Shown in pieces: positions 1-6,520 of a stretch of DNA of 26,027 bases; the stretch's first letter is position 1; each line of letters opens with the position of its first letter. The notes under the pieces were generated by a model, which searched no databases, was not told the DNA's origin, and was given only the letters and a program-made list of their open reading frames with translations. Source of the DNA: Actinobacteria bacterium UBA4426 (lineage in GTDB: Bacteria; Actinomycetota; Actinomycetes; S36-B12); NCBI GenBank assembly GCA_002390705.1, contig DGQA01000004.1, forward strand, positions 1 through 26,027, in the 5' to 3' direction. Made by a program: the position numbers and the translations under genes.

Positions 1-2073
1 GTGCAAATTCAGATGTGAAACGTCGGCTCCAAACTTTCCCGGTTTTGCAACACCGACGAGTGCATTGAGATTTGCTCCATCGACGTACACCTGGCCTCCG
101 GCGTCATGAACGAGTTCACAGATCTGGGAGACTGCTGTTTCAAACACACCGTGGGTTGAGGGGTAGGTGATCATGAGAGCGGCAACTTCACCCGCGTGCT
201 GCTCTAGTTTGGCCTTAAGATCTGCCACGTCAACATTACCTTCTTCGTCACAGGCAACAACATAAACCCGCATCCCGGCCATGACGGCGCTAGCAGCATT
301 CGTTCCGTGCGCACTACTAGGGATCAGGCAAATATCTCGGTTCGGTTGCCCAATACTTTCCAGATATGCCTTGATGGCGAGAAGCCCAGCAAACTCACCT
401 TGGCTGCCCGCATTTGGTTGCAGTGACACCGCGTCGTAGCCGGTGATCTCAACGAGAAAACCCTCAAGCTCGCGGATCAACTCGACGTACCCCTGTGCTT
501 GATCAAGGGGTGCGAACGGGTGGATATTTGCAAACTCGGACCAAGTGATTGGTTCCATTTCGGTCGTGGCGTTAAGTTTCATGGTGCAGCTACCCAATGG
601 GATCATCGAGCGGTCTAGTGCGATGTCTTTGTCCGAGAGTTTGCGCAGGTACCGCAGCATCGAGGTTTCAGACTTGTAGGTGTTAAACACCGGGTGCTGC
701 AGGAAGCGCGTTATGCGACTCGAGCTATCGGGAATGCACGTGAATTCTTGATCAATGCTGACCAACGGTACGTTCGGCGTCAAAACCGATGCAATTGTTC
801 CCAGCGTTGCAACAGTTGAGGTTTCATCTAGTGAGATACCAATTTGGTCGGCGTTGGTTCGGCGTACGTTGACCCCGGAGTCTTCCAAATTGTCGGCGAG
901 AACGCTCGCCTGGGTCGTATGGATGGTGATCGTATCAAAAAAAGACGTGGACCCGAGCTCGTAACCGTTGTTCGTCACATGGGCTGCAAGTTCGGCTGTG
1001 AGTTTGTTAACCCGACGAGCAATCGCGGTAAGACCGTCTGGGCCGTGGTAGGCGGCATACATTCCGGAAACAATTGCTAGCAGCACCTGAGCTGTACAGA
1101 TATTGCTTGTCGCTTTCTCCCGACGAATATGTTGTTCGCGGGTCTGAAGCGCGAGACGGTAAGCGGGTGCGCCATCAGCATCTATGCTGACTCCGACGAG
1201 TCGCCCGGGCAGGCTTCGCTCAAGTCCTGATCGAACTGACATGAATCCTGCGTGTGGTCCGCCAAAACCCATGGGGACGCCAAAGCGTTGCGCCGAACCC
1301 ACCACAACGTCCGCACCGAGTGCGCCAGGCGCCTCAATCAAGGTCAGGGCCAATAGGTCTGTGGTGACGATGGCTAAAGCGCCGGTGGCCTTTATCGCTT
1401 CGATGATCGGCCCGATATCGCGAATATTTCCCGATGATCCCGGGTAGCTGAGCACGACCCCGGCGTAATCATCTACCGGCAGCGGGTTACTGGGATCCCA
1501 CAACTCAATGCTGATTCCCATGGGCGCGGCACGAGTATTGAGAACCGCCAGTGTGTGCGGGTGCGTGTCGGAATCAACAAGAATTGTTTTGGCCCCCTTT
1601 TTCCCATGACGTAAGGACAAAGTCATTGCTTCGGCGACAGCGGTTGGTTCATCGAGAAGTGAAGCACCTGCAACGGGCAACCCGGTGAGGTCTTCAATCA
1701 TGGTTTGGAAATTAATGAGTGCTTCTAGTCGGCCCTGGGAAATTTCGGGTTGGTAGGGCGTGTACGCGGTGTACCAAGCAGGGTTTTCTAACACATTGCG
1801 CTTGATTACAGCTGGCGTGTGGGTGTTGTAGTAGCCCATCCCAATCACACTCATTGCAACGGTGTTCTTTTGTGCAAGTGTTTGGGCCGCTGCAATGACT
1901 TCATGCTCGGCTAACGCCTCAGGCAGATTAAGTGCGTCATTCCACCGGATAATTTCTGGGATGACGGCTTGAGTGAAGACTTCGAGGCTTTCATAGCCCA
2001 GAACCGAGAGCATGTGTTTCACATCAGGTGTGCGGGGTCCAATGTGGCGATCAACGAAATGTGAATGGTTCAT
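1..2073 (-). CDS. gcvP: Glycine dehydrogenase (P-protein of the glycine cleavage system), C-terminus cut by window edge
   Basis: The P-protein decarboxylates glycine with pyridoxal phosphate and passes the aminomethyl group to lipoyl-GcvH in the cytoplasm. I translated 691 codons from the ATG at 2073; the frame stays open to base 1. The N-terminus (MNHSHFVDRHIGPR), a GSCTMKLN motif near residues 494-501 and PNAGSQGEF near 553-561 are typical of the family. The last residues are ADVSHLNLH, so the window stops one residue before the expected PLP-binding lysine of the HLNLHKT motif. A GGAG Shine-Dalgarno lies about 8 nt before the ATG. The full family protein is about 950 residues, so roughly a quarter is missing. 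The gene lies downstream of a tandem glycine riboswitch and of the gcvH-containing cluster, so it is probably induced by glycine. No gcvT is visible in the window. Confidence 0.96.
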   Translation of the reverse strand, partial: MNHSHFVDRHIGPRTPDVKHMLSVLGYESLEVFTQAVIPEIIRWNDALNLPEALAEHEVIAAAQTLAQKNTVAMSVIGMGYYNTHTPAVIKRNVLENPAWYTAYTPYQPEISQGRLEALINFQTMIEDLTGLPVAGASLLDEPTAVAEAMTLSLRHGKKGAKTILVDSDTHPHTLAVLNTRAAPMGISIELWDPSNPLPVDDYAGVVLSYPGSSGNIRDIGPIIEAIKATGALAIVTTDLLALTLIEAPGALGADVVVGSAQRFGVPMGFGGPHAGFMSVRSGLERSLPGRLVGVSIDADGAPAYRLALQTREQHIRREKATSNICTAQVLLAIVSGMYAAYHGPDGLTAIARRVNKLTAELAAHVTNNGYELGSTSFFDTITIHTTQASVLADNLEDSGVNVRRTNADQIGISLDETSTVATLGTIASVLTPNVPLVSIDQEFTCIPDSSSRITRFLQHPVFNTYKSETSMLRYLRKLSDKDIALDRSMIPLGSCTMKLNATTEMEPITWSEFANIHPFAPLDQAQGYVELIRELEGFLVEITGYDAVSLQPNAGSQGEFAGLLAIKAYLESIGQPNRDICLIPSSAHGTNAASAVMAGMRVYVVACDEEGNVDVADLKAKLEQHAGEVAALMITYPSTHGVFETAVSQICELVHDAGGQVYVDGANLNALVGVAKPGKFGADVSHLNLH

Positions 2074-2088
2074 GCGGCTCTCCAAAGG

Positions 2089-2104
2089 TCAGTAGGCGTA
2101 CTGA
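2089..2104 (-). other. Small perfect hairpin between glycine riboswitch and gcvP ribosome binding site
   Basis: The transcript reads TCAGTA-CGCC-TACTGA, a 6-bp perfect stem with a 4-nt loop, ending a few bases before the GGAG ribosome binding site of gcvP. There is no U tract, so it is not an intrinsic terminator. It may be a spacer hairpin or part of the expression platform of the riboswitch. This is inference from the sequence only. Confidence 0.4.
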
Positions 2105-2113
2105 TGAGTACCC

Positions 2114-2337
2114 CATCTGTTCTTAGGGTTACCCCTACCTGAGAGTTTCACCGCCTCCTGGCGGCTTTCACCTTCGGTGCGACCCTGAGGTCACTTTTCA
2201 GATTAGCTGTTCTTCCAGCGGTTCATGTGCCTGAGAGTTTGGTGGGGCCTTGCTCCTTCGGCGGTGCGAAAAGGTTTGTAAAGCAGTTACTTTTACAAGC
2301 CCTAACTCACTCTCTCCCGCTAGAGAACGAGCAGCTA
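2114..2337 (-). ncRNA. Tandem glycine riboswitch (two aptamers) upstream of gcvP
   Basis: Read on the minus strand, aptamer 1 has P1 formed by CTAGCGG (2323-2317) pairing with CCGCTGG (2221-2215). Inside it are GGGAGAGA, the conserved CGCCGAAGGAGCAA and AACTCTCAGGCA. Aptamer 2 has P1 formed by ATCTG (2203-2199) with CAGAT (2119-2115), with internal GCACCGAAGGTGAAA and AACTCTCAGGTA. The 5' leader AGCTG (2336-2332) plus TTCT (2327-2324) can pair with linker CAGCT (2209-2205) plus AGAA (2213-2210), leaving a 4-nt bulge on the leader side. This matches the leader-linker P0 helix known in this class. Tandem glycine aptamers usually switch on glycine cleavage genes when glycine is abundant. No U-tract terminator is visible, so control of translation is a reasonable guess. 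Confidence 0.95.
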
Positions 2338-2345
2338 GTACCCAG

Positions 2346-2351
2346 AGTATA
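2346..2351 (-). promoter_or_regulatory. -10 element TATACT of the riboswitch-gcvP transcript
   Basis: TATACT on the minus strand matches five of six bases of the bacterial -10 consensus. It lies just after the stop codon of the upstream merR gene (2355-2357). Transcription would begin near 2340-2338, directly before the AGCTG that starts the riboswitch leader helix. No good -35 is seen at 17 or 18 nt. Confidence 0.6.
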
Positions 2352-2354
2352 CGA

Positions 2355-2930
2355 CTAACCGGCTACGCGCGCCGCGCGACGCTCTGAGAGTTCGTCCAAT
2401 CCTTGTATGTGAACTAATCCGGTTTCGGGCGTCTCCCCCGGCAGATTTGCTAAATTACCTTCGACTTCTTTCCACACGCTGCCAATAGCGATGCCAAACA
2501 CTCCTTGCCCACCCCGGACCAGATCCACAACCTCGTCAGCGCTGGTGCACTCGTAGATGCTTGCACCGTCACTCATAATGGTCAAACTCGAGAGAACGCT
2601 GGCATCGCGTGAACTTAAATGCTCAACGGCTAACCGGATATTGTGCAGTGACACGCCCGTATCAATGAGTCGTTTGACGATCCGGAGGATCAGGATGTCT
2701 CGAAAGCCGTACAGGCGGTGGCTGCCAGATCCGTGCGCACCTTTGACACTAGGGACAACCAGACCGGTTCGGGCCCAGTAGTCGAGTTGGCGGTACGTTA
2801 TGCCAGCCGCAGAACAGGCGGTGGGCCCGCGGTACCCCAGGCCAGATGGCACTACCGGAACATCTAGATCCTCAAACATAGATGGCTGAACCGGGTAGTT
2901 CACAAATGCACCAATATTCTCGCCAGTCAC
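2355..2930 (-). CDS. MerR-family transcriptional regulator, second MerR of the garA-gcv cluster (Rv1830-like)
   Basis: A 191-residue DNA-binding protein. A MerR winged helix-turn-helix occupies about residues 30-105: GYRGPTAC, then ITYRQLDYWARTGLVVPS, then a GSGSHRLYGFRDILILRIVKRL wing and helix region, then GVSLHNIRLAVEHL. The rest is a short effector or dimer region without the cysteines of metal-sensing MerR proteins. The start is GTG at 2930 with a strong GGAGG 5 nt upstream. Gene order (gcvH, FHA protein, MerR, DUF151, MerR, gcvP) matches the mycobacterial Rv1826-Rv1832 neighbourhood from memory, where Rv1830 is the equivalent. Its target is not known to me. A 6-bp inverted repeat (2948-2953 with 2966-2971) in the upstream gap could be an operator or a weak terminator. 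Confidence 0.88.
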   Translation of the reverse strand: MTGENIGAFVNYPVQPSMFEDLDVPVVPSGLGYRGPTACSAAGITYRQLDYWARTGLVVPSVKGAHGSGSHRLYGFRDILILRIVKRLIDTGVSLHNIRLAVEHLSSRDASVLSSLTIMSDGASIYECTSADEVVDLVRGGQGVFGIAIGSVWKEVEGNLANLPGETPETGLVHIQGLDELSERRAARVAG

Positions 2931-2947
2931 AATATCCTCCTACGAAT

Positions 2948-2984
2948 AGGGCTCGAACCTACGCAAGCCCTTAGCGTGATGCTA
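2948..2984 (-). promoter_or_regulatory. Two small inverted repeats in the gap between DUF151 and the second merR
   Basis: AGGGCT (2948-2953) and AGCCCT (2966-2971) form a perfect 6-bp inverted repeat with a 12-nt loop. TAGC-N5-GCTA follows at 2972-2984. They lie in the 112-nt gap upstream of the merR start at 2930. They could be an operator for the MerR protein or read-through attenuation after the DUF151 gene. No U tract follows on either strand. The function is inferred only from position. Confidence 0.3.
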
Positions 2985-3042
2985 TCCGACACGCCAGACA
3001 AGCCGCAGGAGAAGTCTCAACCTGAAGGTGATGTCGAGCAAC

Positions 3043-3537
3043 CTACTCGGGGAGCTCAAAATCCTCAGGCGATACTCCGTCAAGGAACTCCCGGAAAGCT
3101 TCAACTTGGTCTTGTGACTCCCCCTCCGCCTCTTCTGGGATCGCGACACCAGCGGACTCCAATACCTCGGCTGACACAGTGATAGGGGCATCGACCCGTA
3201 GAGCTAATGCGATGGCGTCTGAGGGCCGGGCACTCAATTCACGCTCAACACCACCGCTTGTCGTTAGGTCGAGGAAGGCGAAGAAAACACCATCTGTCAG
3301 CGCAGTAATGCGGACCCCCGTGAGTTGGGCACCAAGTTCGTCGAGTAATTCAATAATAAGATCGTGGGTCATAGGTCGAGGAGGGGTTACCCCTTGCTGG
3401 GCGTATGCGATAGCCGTTGCTTCCACTGCCCCAATCCAAATCGGTAAGTAACGGCTCCCGTGAGTCTCGTTCAGCAACACAATTGGCGTGTTGGAGGGCA
3501 TCTCCATTCGAACACCGGCGACATTAACCAAAATCAT
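3043..3537 (-). CDS. Bifunctional nuclease (BFN/DUF151) family protein
   Basis: A 164-residue soluble protein that is clearly DUF151. The N-terminus carries PIVLLNETHGSRYLPIWIG followed by EATAIA. Residues 55-72 read PRPMTHDLIIELLDELGA, and the centre has the ARPSDAIALALR motif typical of the family. A short acidic tail follows. Plant and archaeal members have been described as DNase/RNase enzymes, but the role in actinomycetes is unsettled, so the biochemical name is provisional. The ATG at 3537 is exactly 6 nt downstream of a TAGTCT -10 hexamer (3544-3549) and has no Shine-Dalgarno, so the gene probably has a leaderless transcript of its own within the cluster. It sits between two merR genes, as in mycobacteria. 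Confidence 0.92.
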   Translation of the reverse strand: MILVNVAGVRMEMPSNTPIVLLNETHGSRYLPIWIGAVEATAIAYAQQGVTPPRPMTHDLIIELLDELGAQLTGVRITALTDGVFFAFLDLTTSGGVERELSARPSDAIALALRVDAPITVSAEVLESAGVAIPEEAEGESQDQVEAFREFLDGVSPEDFELPE

Positions 3538-3543
3538 GTGCCC

Positions 3544-3549
3544 AGACTA
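3544..3549 (-). promoter_or_regulatory. Leaderless-type -10 element TAGTCT for the DUF151 gene
   Basis: TAGTCT on the minus strand is followed by six bases (GGGCAC) and then the ATG of the DUF151 gene. A -10 ending 6 nt before the start codon places the transcript start on or next to the initiation codon. It lies in the 28-nt gap after the ftsR-like gene. Confidence 0.6.
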
Positions 3550-3565
3550 AGCCCTCTACCTGGTT

Positions 3566-4264
3566 TCAGCCACTCCCAGACCTAATCAACTCGGCTCGCA
3601 GCAATGCGGCATGCAATTGCACGAACAAGGAAGCCAATTCCCGGACAGTTTGTTGTGCGCGAGCTTTCCCATCATGGTCGCGCGGGTGGGAGTAAGGTGT
3701 CGCGATTTGCTCAACCAGACCGGACTCCCGATTAGCCACAACCCTGAATGAACGTAAGTGTCGTGCCTCGACCCCGAATTCGGAAAGTTTAGCCGCGATC
3801 ATACAAATCTGAACTGCATCCTCGTCGTAATGCCCCGCCGCGCTCGTCCACACCAAGCCGTCTTTTTCCAAAGCGGCGATCAGGGTTTCGGGCAACGAAG
3901 TTTCTTCGGCCAGCTCCAGCCGCGTCAGCCTGATCTTGCCAGCGCCCGCACGAAAATCGTCGGGACGCACCCCAAGTCCGGTCGCGACAGGTGCAGCAAG
4001 TCCAGCTTGTACCTGATCAGTGTCAAGCTGATCTTTTATTACTTTAAGTGGCAGGTATTGATCACGCTGCAAAGTGAGGATCGACCGTAGTCTCGTAACG
4101 TCGTGAGTGTCGAAACGGCGGTAACCCGAAGCGGTACGAGATGGACTGATGAGACCTTCCGTTTCCAGGAAACGAATTTTGCTAATGGAGACGTCAGAGA
4201 AATCCTTTTTCAGCATGCTGAGCACTTCACCGATGCTTAATGTGTTTTCGGCCTGCGAGGTCAT
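3566..4264 (-). CDS. ftsR: MerR-family regulator, FtsR-like (Rv1828 type)
   Basis: A 232-residue regulator encoded directly after the GarA-type FHA gene. The MerR winged helix-turn-helix covers about residues 8-82: LSIGEVLSMLKKDF, VSISKIRFLETEGLISPSR, SGYRRFDTHDVTRLR and a following helix. The C-terminal half is helical and has a second HTH-like stretch (RLELAEETSLPETLIAALEKDG). From memory, the Corynebacterium glutamicum homologue next to odhI (FtsR) activates ftsZ, and Rv1828 is the mycobacterial one. The symbol is assigned by synteny and similarity, not by proof of function. The ATG at 4264 overlaps the garA stop by one base (TGATG), showing translational coupling. Confidence 0.85.
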   Translation of the reverse strand: MTSQAENTLSIGEVLSMLKKDFSDVSISKIRFLETEGLISPSRTASGYRRFDTHDVTRLRSILTLQRDQYLPLKVIKDQLDTDQVQAGLAAPVATGLGVRPDDFRAGAGKIRLTRLELAEETSLPETLIAALEKDGLVWTSAAGHYDEDAVQICMIAAKLSEFGVEARHLRSFRVVANRESGLVEQIATPYSHPRDHDGKARAQQTVRELASLFVQLHAALLRAELIRSGSG

Positions 4265-4755
4265 CAGTCCTCGACGCCTACCAAGAAGATAAAGCGAAAT
4301 TTTCCGATCTGAACTTCGTCTCCACCGCGAAGTTGCTGATCATCAACTCGCACTCGATTCACATAAGTGCCATTAAGGCTTCCCAGGTCACGCACGCTCC
4401 AACCTTGCGCTCCGTGACGGAATTCAGCATGCCGCCGACTCACCGTTACATCGTCGAGAAACACCTCAGACTCTTCAGCGCGTCCGACAACAATAATTTC
4501 GCTGCTTTTCGGAAGGGCGTACTCGGTTCCCTCTCCCGGCCCTCGGTGCACAACCAACATGGCTGCGCCGCTGCCGAGATCTTTATGTACCCCCATACCC
4601 ACGGGCACCGGGCCTGTGCCCGTGGACACTATTGACGTGAGGGCTCCCGTGTGCTCGATCCCGATCCCACCCAAATCGATATCGACCGGCGCTCCACATG
4701 CCGAACAGAATCGATCAGTGCGCAACACATCCTGATCGCACACGGCACACTTCAT
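4264..4755 (-). CDS. garA: GarA/OdhI-type FHA-domain regulator with N-terminal zinc ribbon
   Basis: A 163-residue protein. The FHA domain covers about residues 65-155 and keeps the phosphothreonine-binding motifs: VVGR, VTVSRRHAEF, LGSLNGTYVNR and GDEVQIGKFRFIFL. These are nearly identical to mycobacterial GarA, which inhibits 2-oxoglutarate dehydrogenase and tunes glutamate metabolism under PknB/PknG control. The N-terminus differs: residues 1-22 carry C3-x2-C6 and C17-x2-C20, a small zinc ribbon. The double-threonine ETTS phosphorylation motif that I expect is not present; only ALTSIVST (about 35-42) resembles it. I chose the ATG at 4755 because the zinc ribbon begins there, AAGGA lies about 10 nt upstream, and the start then follows the gcvH stop by 13 nt. 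A longer frame to 4869 would only overlap gcvH. Confidence 0.93.
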   Translation of the reverse strand: MKCAVCDQDVLRTDRFCSACGAPVDIDLGGIGIEHTGALTSIVSTGTGPVPVGMGVHKDLGSGAAMLVVHRGPGEGTEYALPKSSEIIVVGRAEESEVFLDDVTVSRRHAEFRHGAQGWSVRDLGSLNGTYVNRVRVDDQQLRGGDEVQIGKFRFIFLVGVED

Positions 4756-4768
4756 GGTGATGACGTCC

Positions 4769-5152
4769 TTAGGCCTGGTCGATAATTGCATTGTAGTCGG
4801 TTGAACTGAGCAGATCGTCAATTTGCTGTGGTGCATCCGGCTCAAGTTCAACAAGCCATCCCTGCGCATACGGCGACGAATTTACGAGTTCTGGGTTTGC
4901 TTCAAGTTCACTGTTAATTGCCACGACTGTACCGTCAATCGGCACGAATAGATCACTCACACTTTTGGTCGATTCAACCTCACCGCACGAGGTTCCGGCC
5001 TTTAATTCCGCGCCAATTGCCGGAAGGGCCACGTATACGATGTCCCCTAATGAGTCTTGGGCGTAATCGGTAATGCCAAACACTGCGTTGCCGCTGTCAT
5101 TAAGCCGCAACCACTCGTGGTCTGCGGTGTACGACAATTCATCTGGGGTCAT
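4769..5152 (-). CDS. gcvH: Glycine cleavage system H protein (lipoyl carrier)
   Basis: A 127-residue protein of standard length. GcvH carries the aminomethyl group from P-protein to T-protein on a lipoyl arm. The N-terminus has YTADHEWLR and the core has GITDYAQDSLGDIVYVALP. The lipoylation motif GEVESTKSVSDL places the modified lysine at K63. GTVVAINSELEANPELVN and YAQGWLVEL complete the fold. It follows pgsA after a 9-nt gap and precedes garA by 13 nt, so it is part of the same transcript. It is about 2.7 kb upstream of gcvP and separated from it by four regulator or unknown genes. Confidence 0.97.
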   Translation of the reverse strand: MTPDELSYTADHEWLRLNDSGNAVFGITDYAQDSLGDIVYVALPAIGAELKAGTSCGEVESTKSVSDLFVPIDGTVVAINSELEANPELVNSSPYAQGWLVELEPDAPQQIDDLLSSTDYNAIIDQA

Positions 5153-5161
5153 GGTTGCAGC

Positions 5162-5734
5162 CTATCCGTTAGGGCTATTTGCTTGTAGCAATTCGCGAGT
5201 GTGAACAAAATACCGCACGCCGGTCCACCAGTAGAGATACGTCCCCCACAGGGCACAGCCCCACCCTGCCGAAGCCATCACGATGGCTGTTGTGGAATCC
5301 AGTCCACCGAGCAGAATCAGAGGGAATCCCCACAGAAGGGCGAACGTCGCAGCCTTGCCCACATAGGTTACAGGAAGCGCCGAAATCCCTAATGATCGTA
5401 ATGATGGGATCAGGGCCAGCAAAACCACATCACGCAGTGCAATCACAATTACCATCCACCACGGAATCAAATTGGCAATGGCTAGACCGACAAGGGTCGC
5501 GGCGATGTAGAGACGATCCACGAGCGGATCGAGTAGGGTTCCAAGCCTGCTCACTTGGTTCAGTCTCCTGGCTAAGTAACCGTCAACCCAGTCGGTCGCA
5601 CCCGCGATAACCAGGACACACAGGGCCCCGAAATAGTTTTCCGCATTGAGGAGTAGGTAGAAAAAAACAGGGATACCGAGGAGCCGCAGCAGGCTCACAG
5701 CATTGGGGATCGTCCAGGGCCGCCATGGCATCAT
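5162..5734 (-). CDS. pgsA: CDP-alcohol phosphatidyltransferase (PgsA type)
   Basis: A 190-residue membrane enzyme of the CDP-alcohol phosphatidyltransferase family. The complete catalytic signature is present: D48-x2-D51-G52-x2-A55-R56-x8-G65-x3-D69-x3-D73. About five or six hydrophobic helices span the sequence. Enzymes of this family join a CDP-diacylglycerol lipid to an alcohol such as glycerol-3-phosphate or inositol phosphate. Actinomycetes have several paralogues, so phosphatidylglycerol phosphate synthase is likely but the acceptor is not certain. In mycobacteria pgsA2 also lies near gcvH. The ATG at 5734 overlaps the stop of the upstream membrane-protein gene by 4 bases (ATGA); a second ATG follows directly. 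Confidence 0.9.
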   Translation of the reverse strand: MMPWRPWTIPNAVSLLRLLGIPVFFYLLLNAENYFGALCVLVIAGATDWVDGYLARRLNQVSRLGTLLDPLVDRLYIAATLVGLAIANLIPWWMVIVIALRDVVLLALIPSLRSLGISALPVTYVGKAATFALLWGFPLILLGGLDSTTAIVMASAGWGCALWGTYLYWWTGVRYFVHTRELLQANSPNG

Positions 5735-6417
5735 GATTGCACCTCGATCGATCGCGACCCTTGTCTATTTTTCACGATAACAGTCACTACGAGGATCACA
5801 GACAGCACCAGCGCTAGCGAGGCGACGATCGTGCACCACAGTGCCCAGCTCTGTGCACCGGGGTATCGGACCTCAGCGTCCAGCAGCAATGTCGAAATCG
5901 ACGGGACAGGTTTCTCAAATTCAATGATCAATGTCGAATTGAAGACTGATTCGATATCAAATGCGACGGATTCACCGCTGGTGATATCGGTTCGACCGGC
6001 GACTTGGTCTACTTGCAACCACGGCTGCCCCACGGCGCTGCGCGTGATTGACCAGTTCTGGGAATCCAAGTTCATCAGGCAGGTATTGAACCCCAATAGC
6101 ACCGCATCGACTTCCTCCCGTGGGAGCAGAACTGCACTGATCGTGACCTGTGGTTCCGTGGAAATCCGTAACTTTTGCTCGGGACCGGGCAGGATGGCTA
6201 ACTGTTGTGGCAGCGCCATCTCAATCCGATCCAAATCGACAACGATGTTCGTACACGATGCCAACTCGTCCAATTCGATACGCGGGCCCTGAGCAGTTAC
6301 CGCCCCATCGGATCCAAAGTAGGTGTTCACACCGGCGGCTACCCCCGCTAGCGCCACAGCCAAGATCAACAGCAGGGTAAGTGACGCAACCATGAGTACT
6401 TGACGCAAAAATCTCAC
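5731..6417 (-). CDS. Hypothetical two-helix membrane protein with an extracytoplasmic domain
   Basis: A 228-residue protein that I do not recognise. A hydrophobic helix at about residues 8-30 could be a signal anchor. A polar domain of about 160 residues follows and contains two cysteines, C55 and C113, that could form a disulfide. A second helix lies near residues 191-215, followed by a short basic tail (VKNRQGSR). The middle domain is predicted outside the membrane and has many beta-prone stretches. The start is GTG at 6417 with GAGGAAAAGG about 7 nt upstream. It is the first gene of the pgsA-gcvH-garA transcript and overlaps pgsA by 4 bases, so a role in envelope or lipid metabolism is possible but only by context. 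Confidence 0.8.
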   Translation of the reverse strand: MRFLRQVLMVASLTLLLILAVALAGVAAGVNTYFGSDGAVTAQGPRIELDELASCTNIVVDLDRIEMALPQQLAILPGPEQKLRISTEPQVTISAVLLPREEVDAVLLGFNTCLMNLDSQNWSITRSAVGQPWLQVDQVAGRTDITSGESVAFDIESVFNSTLIIEFEKPVPSISTLLLDAEVRYPGAQSWALWCTIVASLALVLSVILVVTVIVKNRQGSRSIEVQS

Positions 6418-6433
6418 CCACAGACCTTTTCCT

Positions 6434-6480
6434 CGGTGTCACAGAACACATCTTGATCTGTCCATCATAGATTGACACCG
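6434..6480. promoter_or_regulatory. Divergent promoter region with 8-bp inverted repeat CGGTGTCA-N31-TGACACCG
   Basis: CGGTGTCA at 6434-6441 and TGACACCG at 6473-6480 are perfect inverted copies. They flank TATGAT (minus strand, 6464-6469), a likely -10 for the membrane protein-pgsA-gcvH transcript. The repeat sits between that transcript and serB. It could be an operator bound at two half-sites. No known regulator is assigned. Confidence 0.4.
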
Positions 6481-6508
6481 TGGAAACATTTGGGACCTTC
6501 GAGGGACT

Positions 6509-6514
6509 TAGGCT
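6509..6514 (+). promoter_or_regulatory. Leaderless-type -10 element TAGGCT for serB
   Basis: TAGGCT is followed by six bases (GGCCCC) and then the GTG of serB at 6521. There is no well-placed Shine-Dalgarno, which supports leaderless transcription. Confidence 0.6.
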
Positions 6515-6520
6515 GGCCCC

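Noticed and set aside
2948..2971. GGTTCGAGCCC on the minus strand looks like a tRNA T-arm
   Set aside because: No acceptor, D or anticodon arms can be drawn around it and no CCA end follows; kept only as a small inverted repeat.
4756..4869. Upstream in-frame extension of garA to 4869
   Set aside because: It overlaps the gcvH 3' end out of frame and carries no family similarity; the zinc ribbon and a Shine-Dalgarno mark the ATG at 4755.
5179..5610. Long open frame on the plus strand opposite pgsA
   Set aside because: The opposite strand encodes a complete phosphatidyltransferase with all catalytic residues; the antisense frame has no recognisable motif and no promoter.
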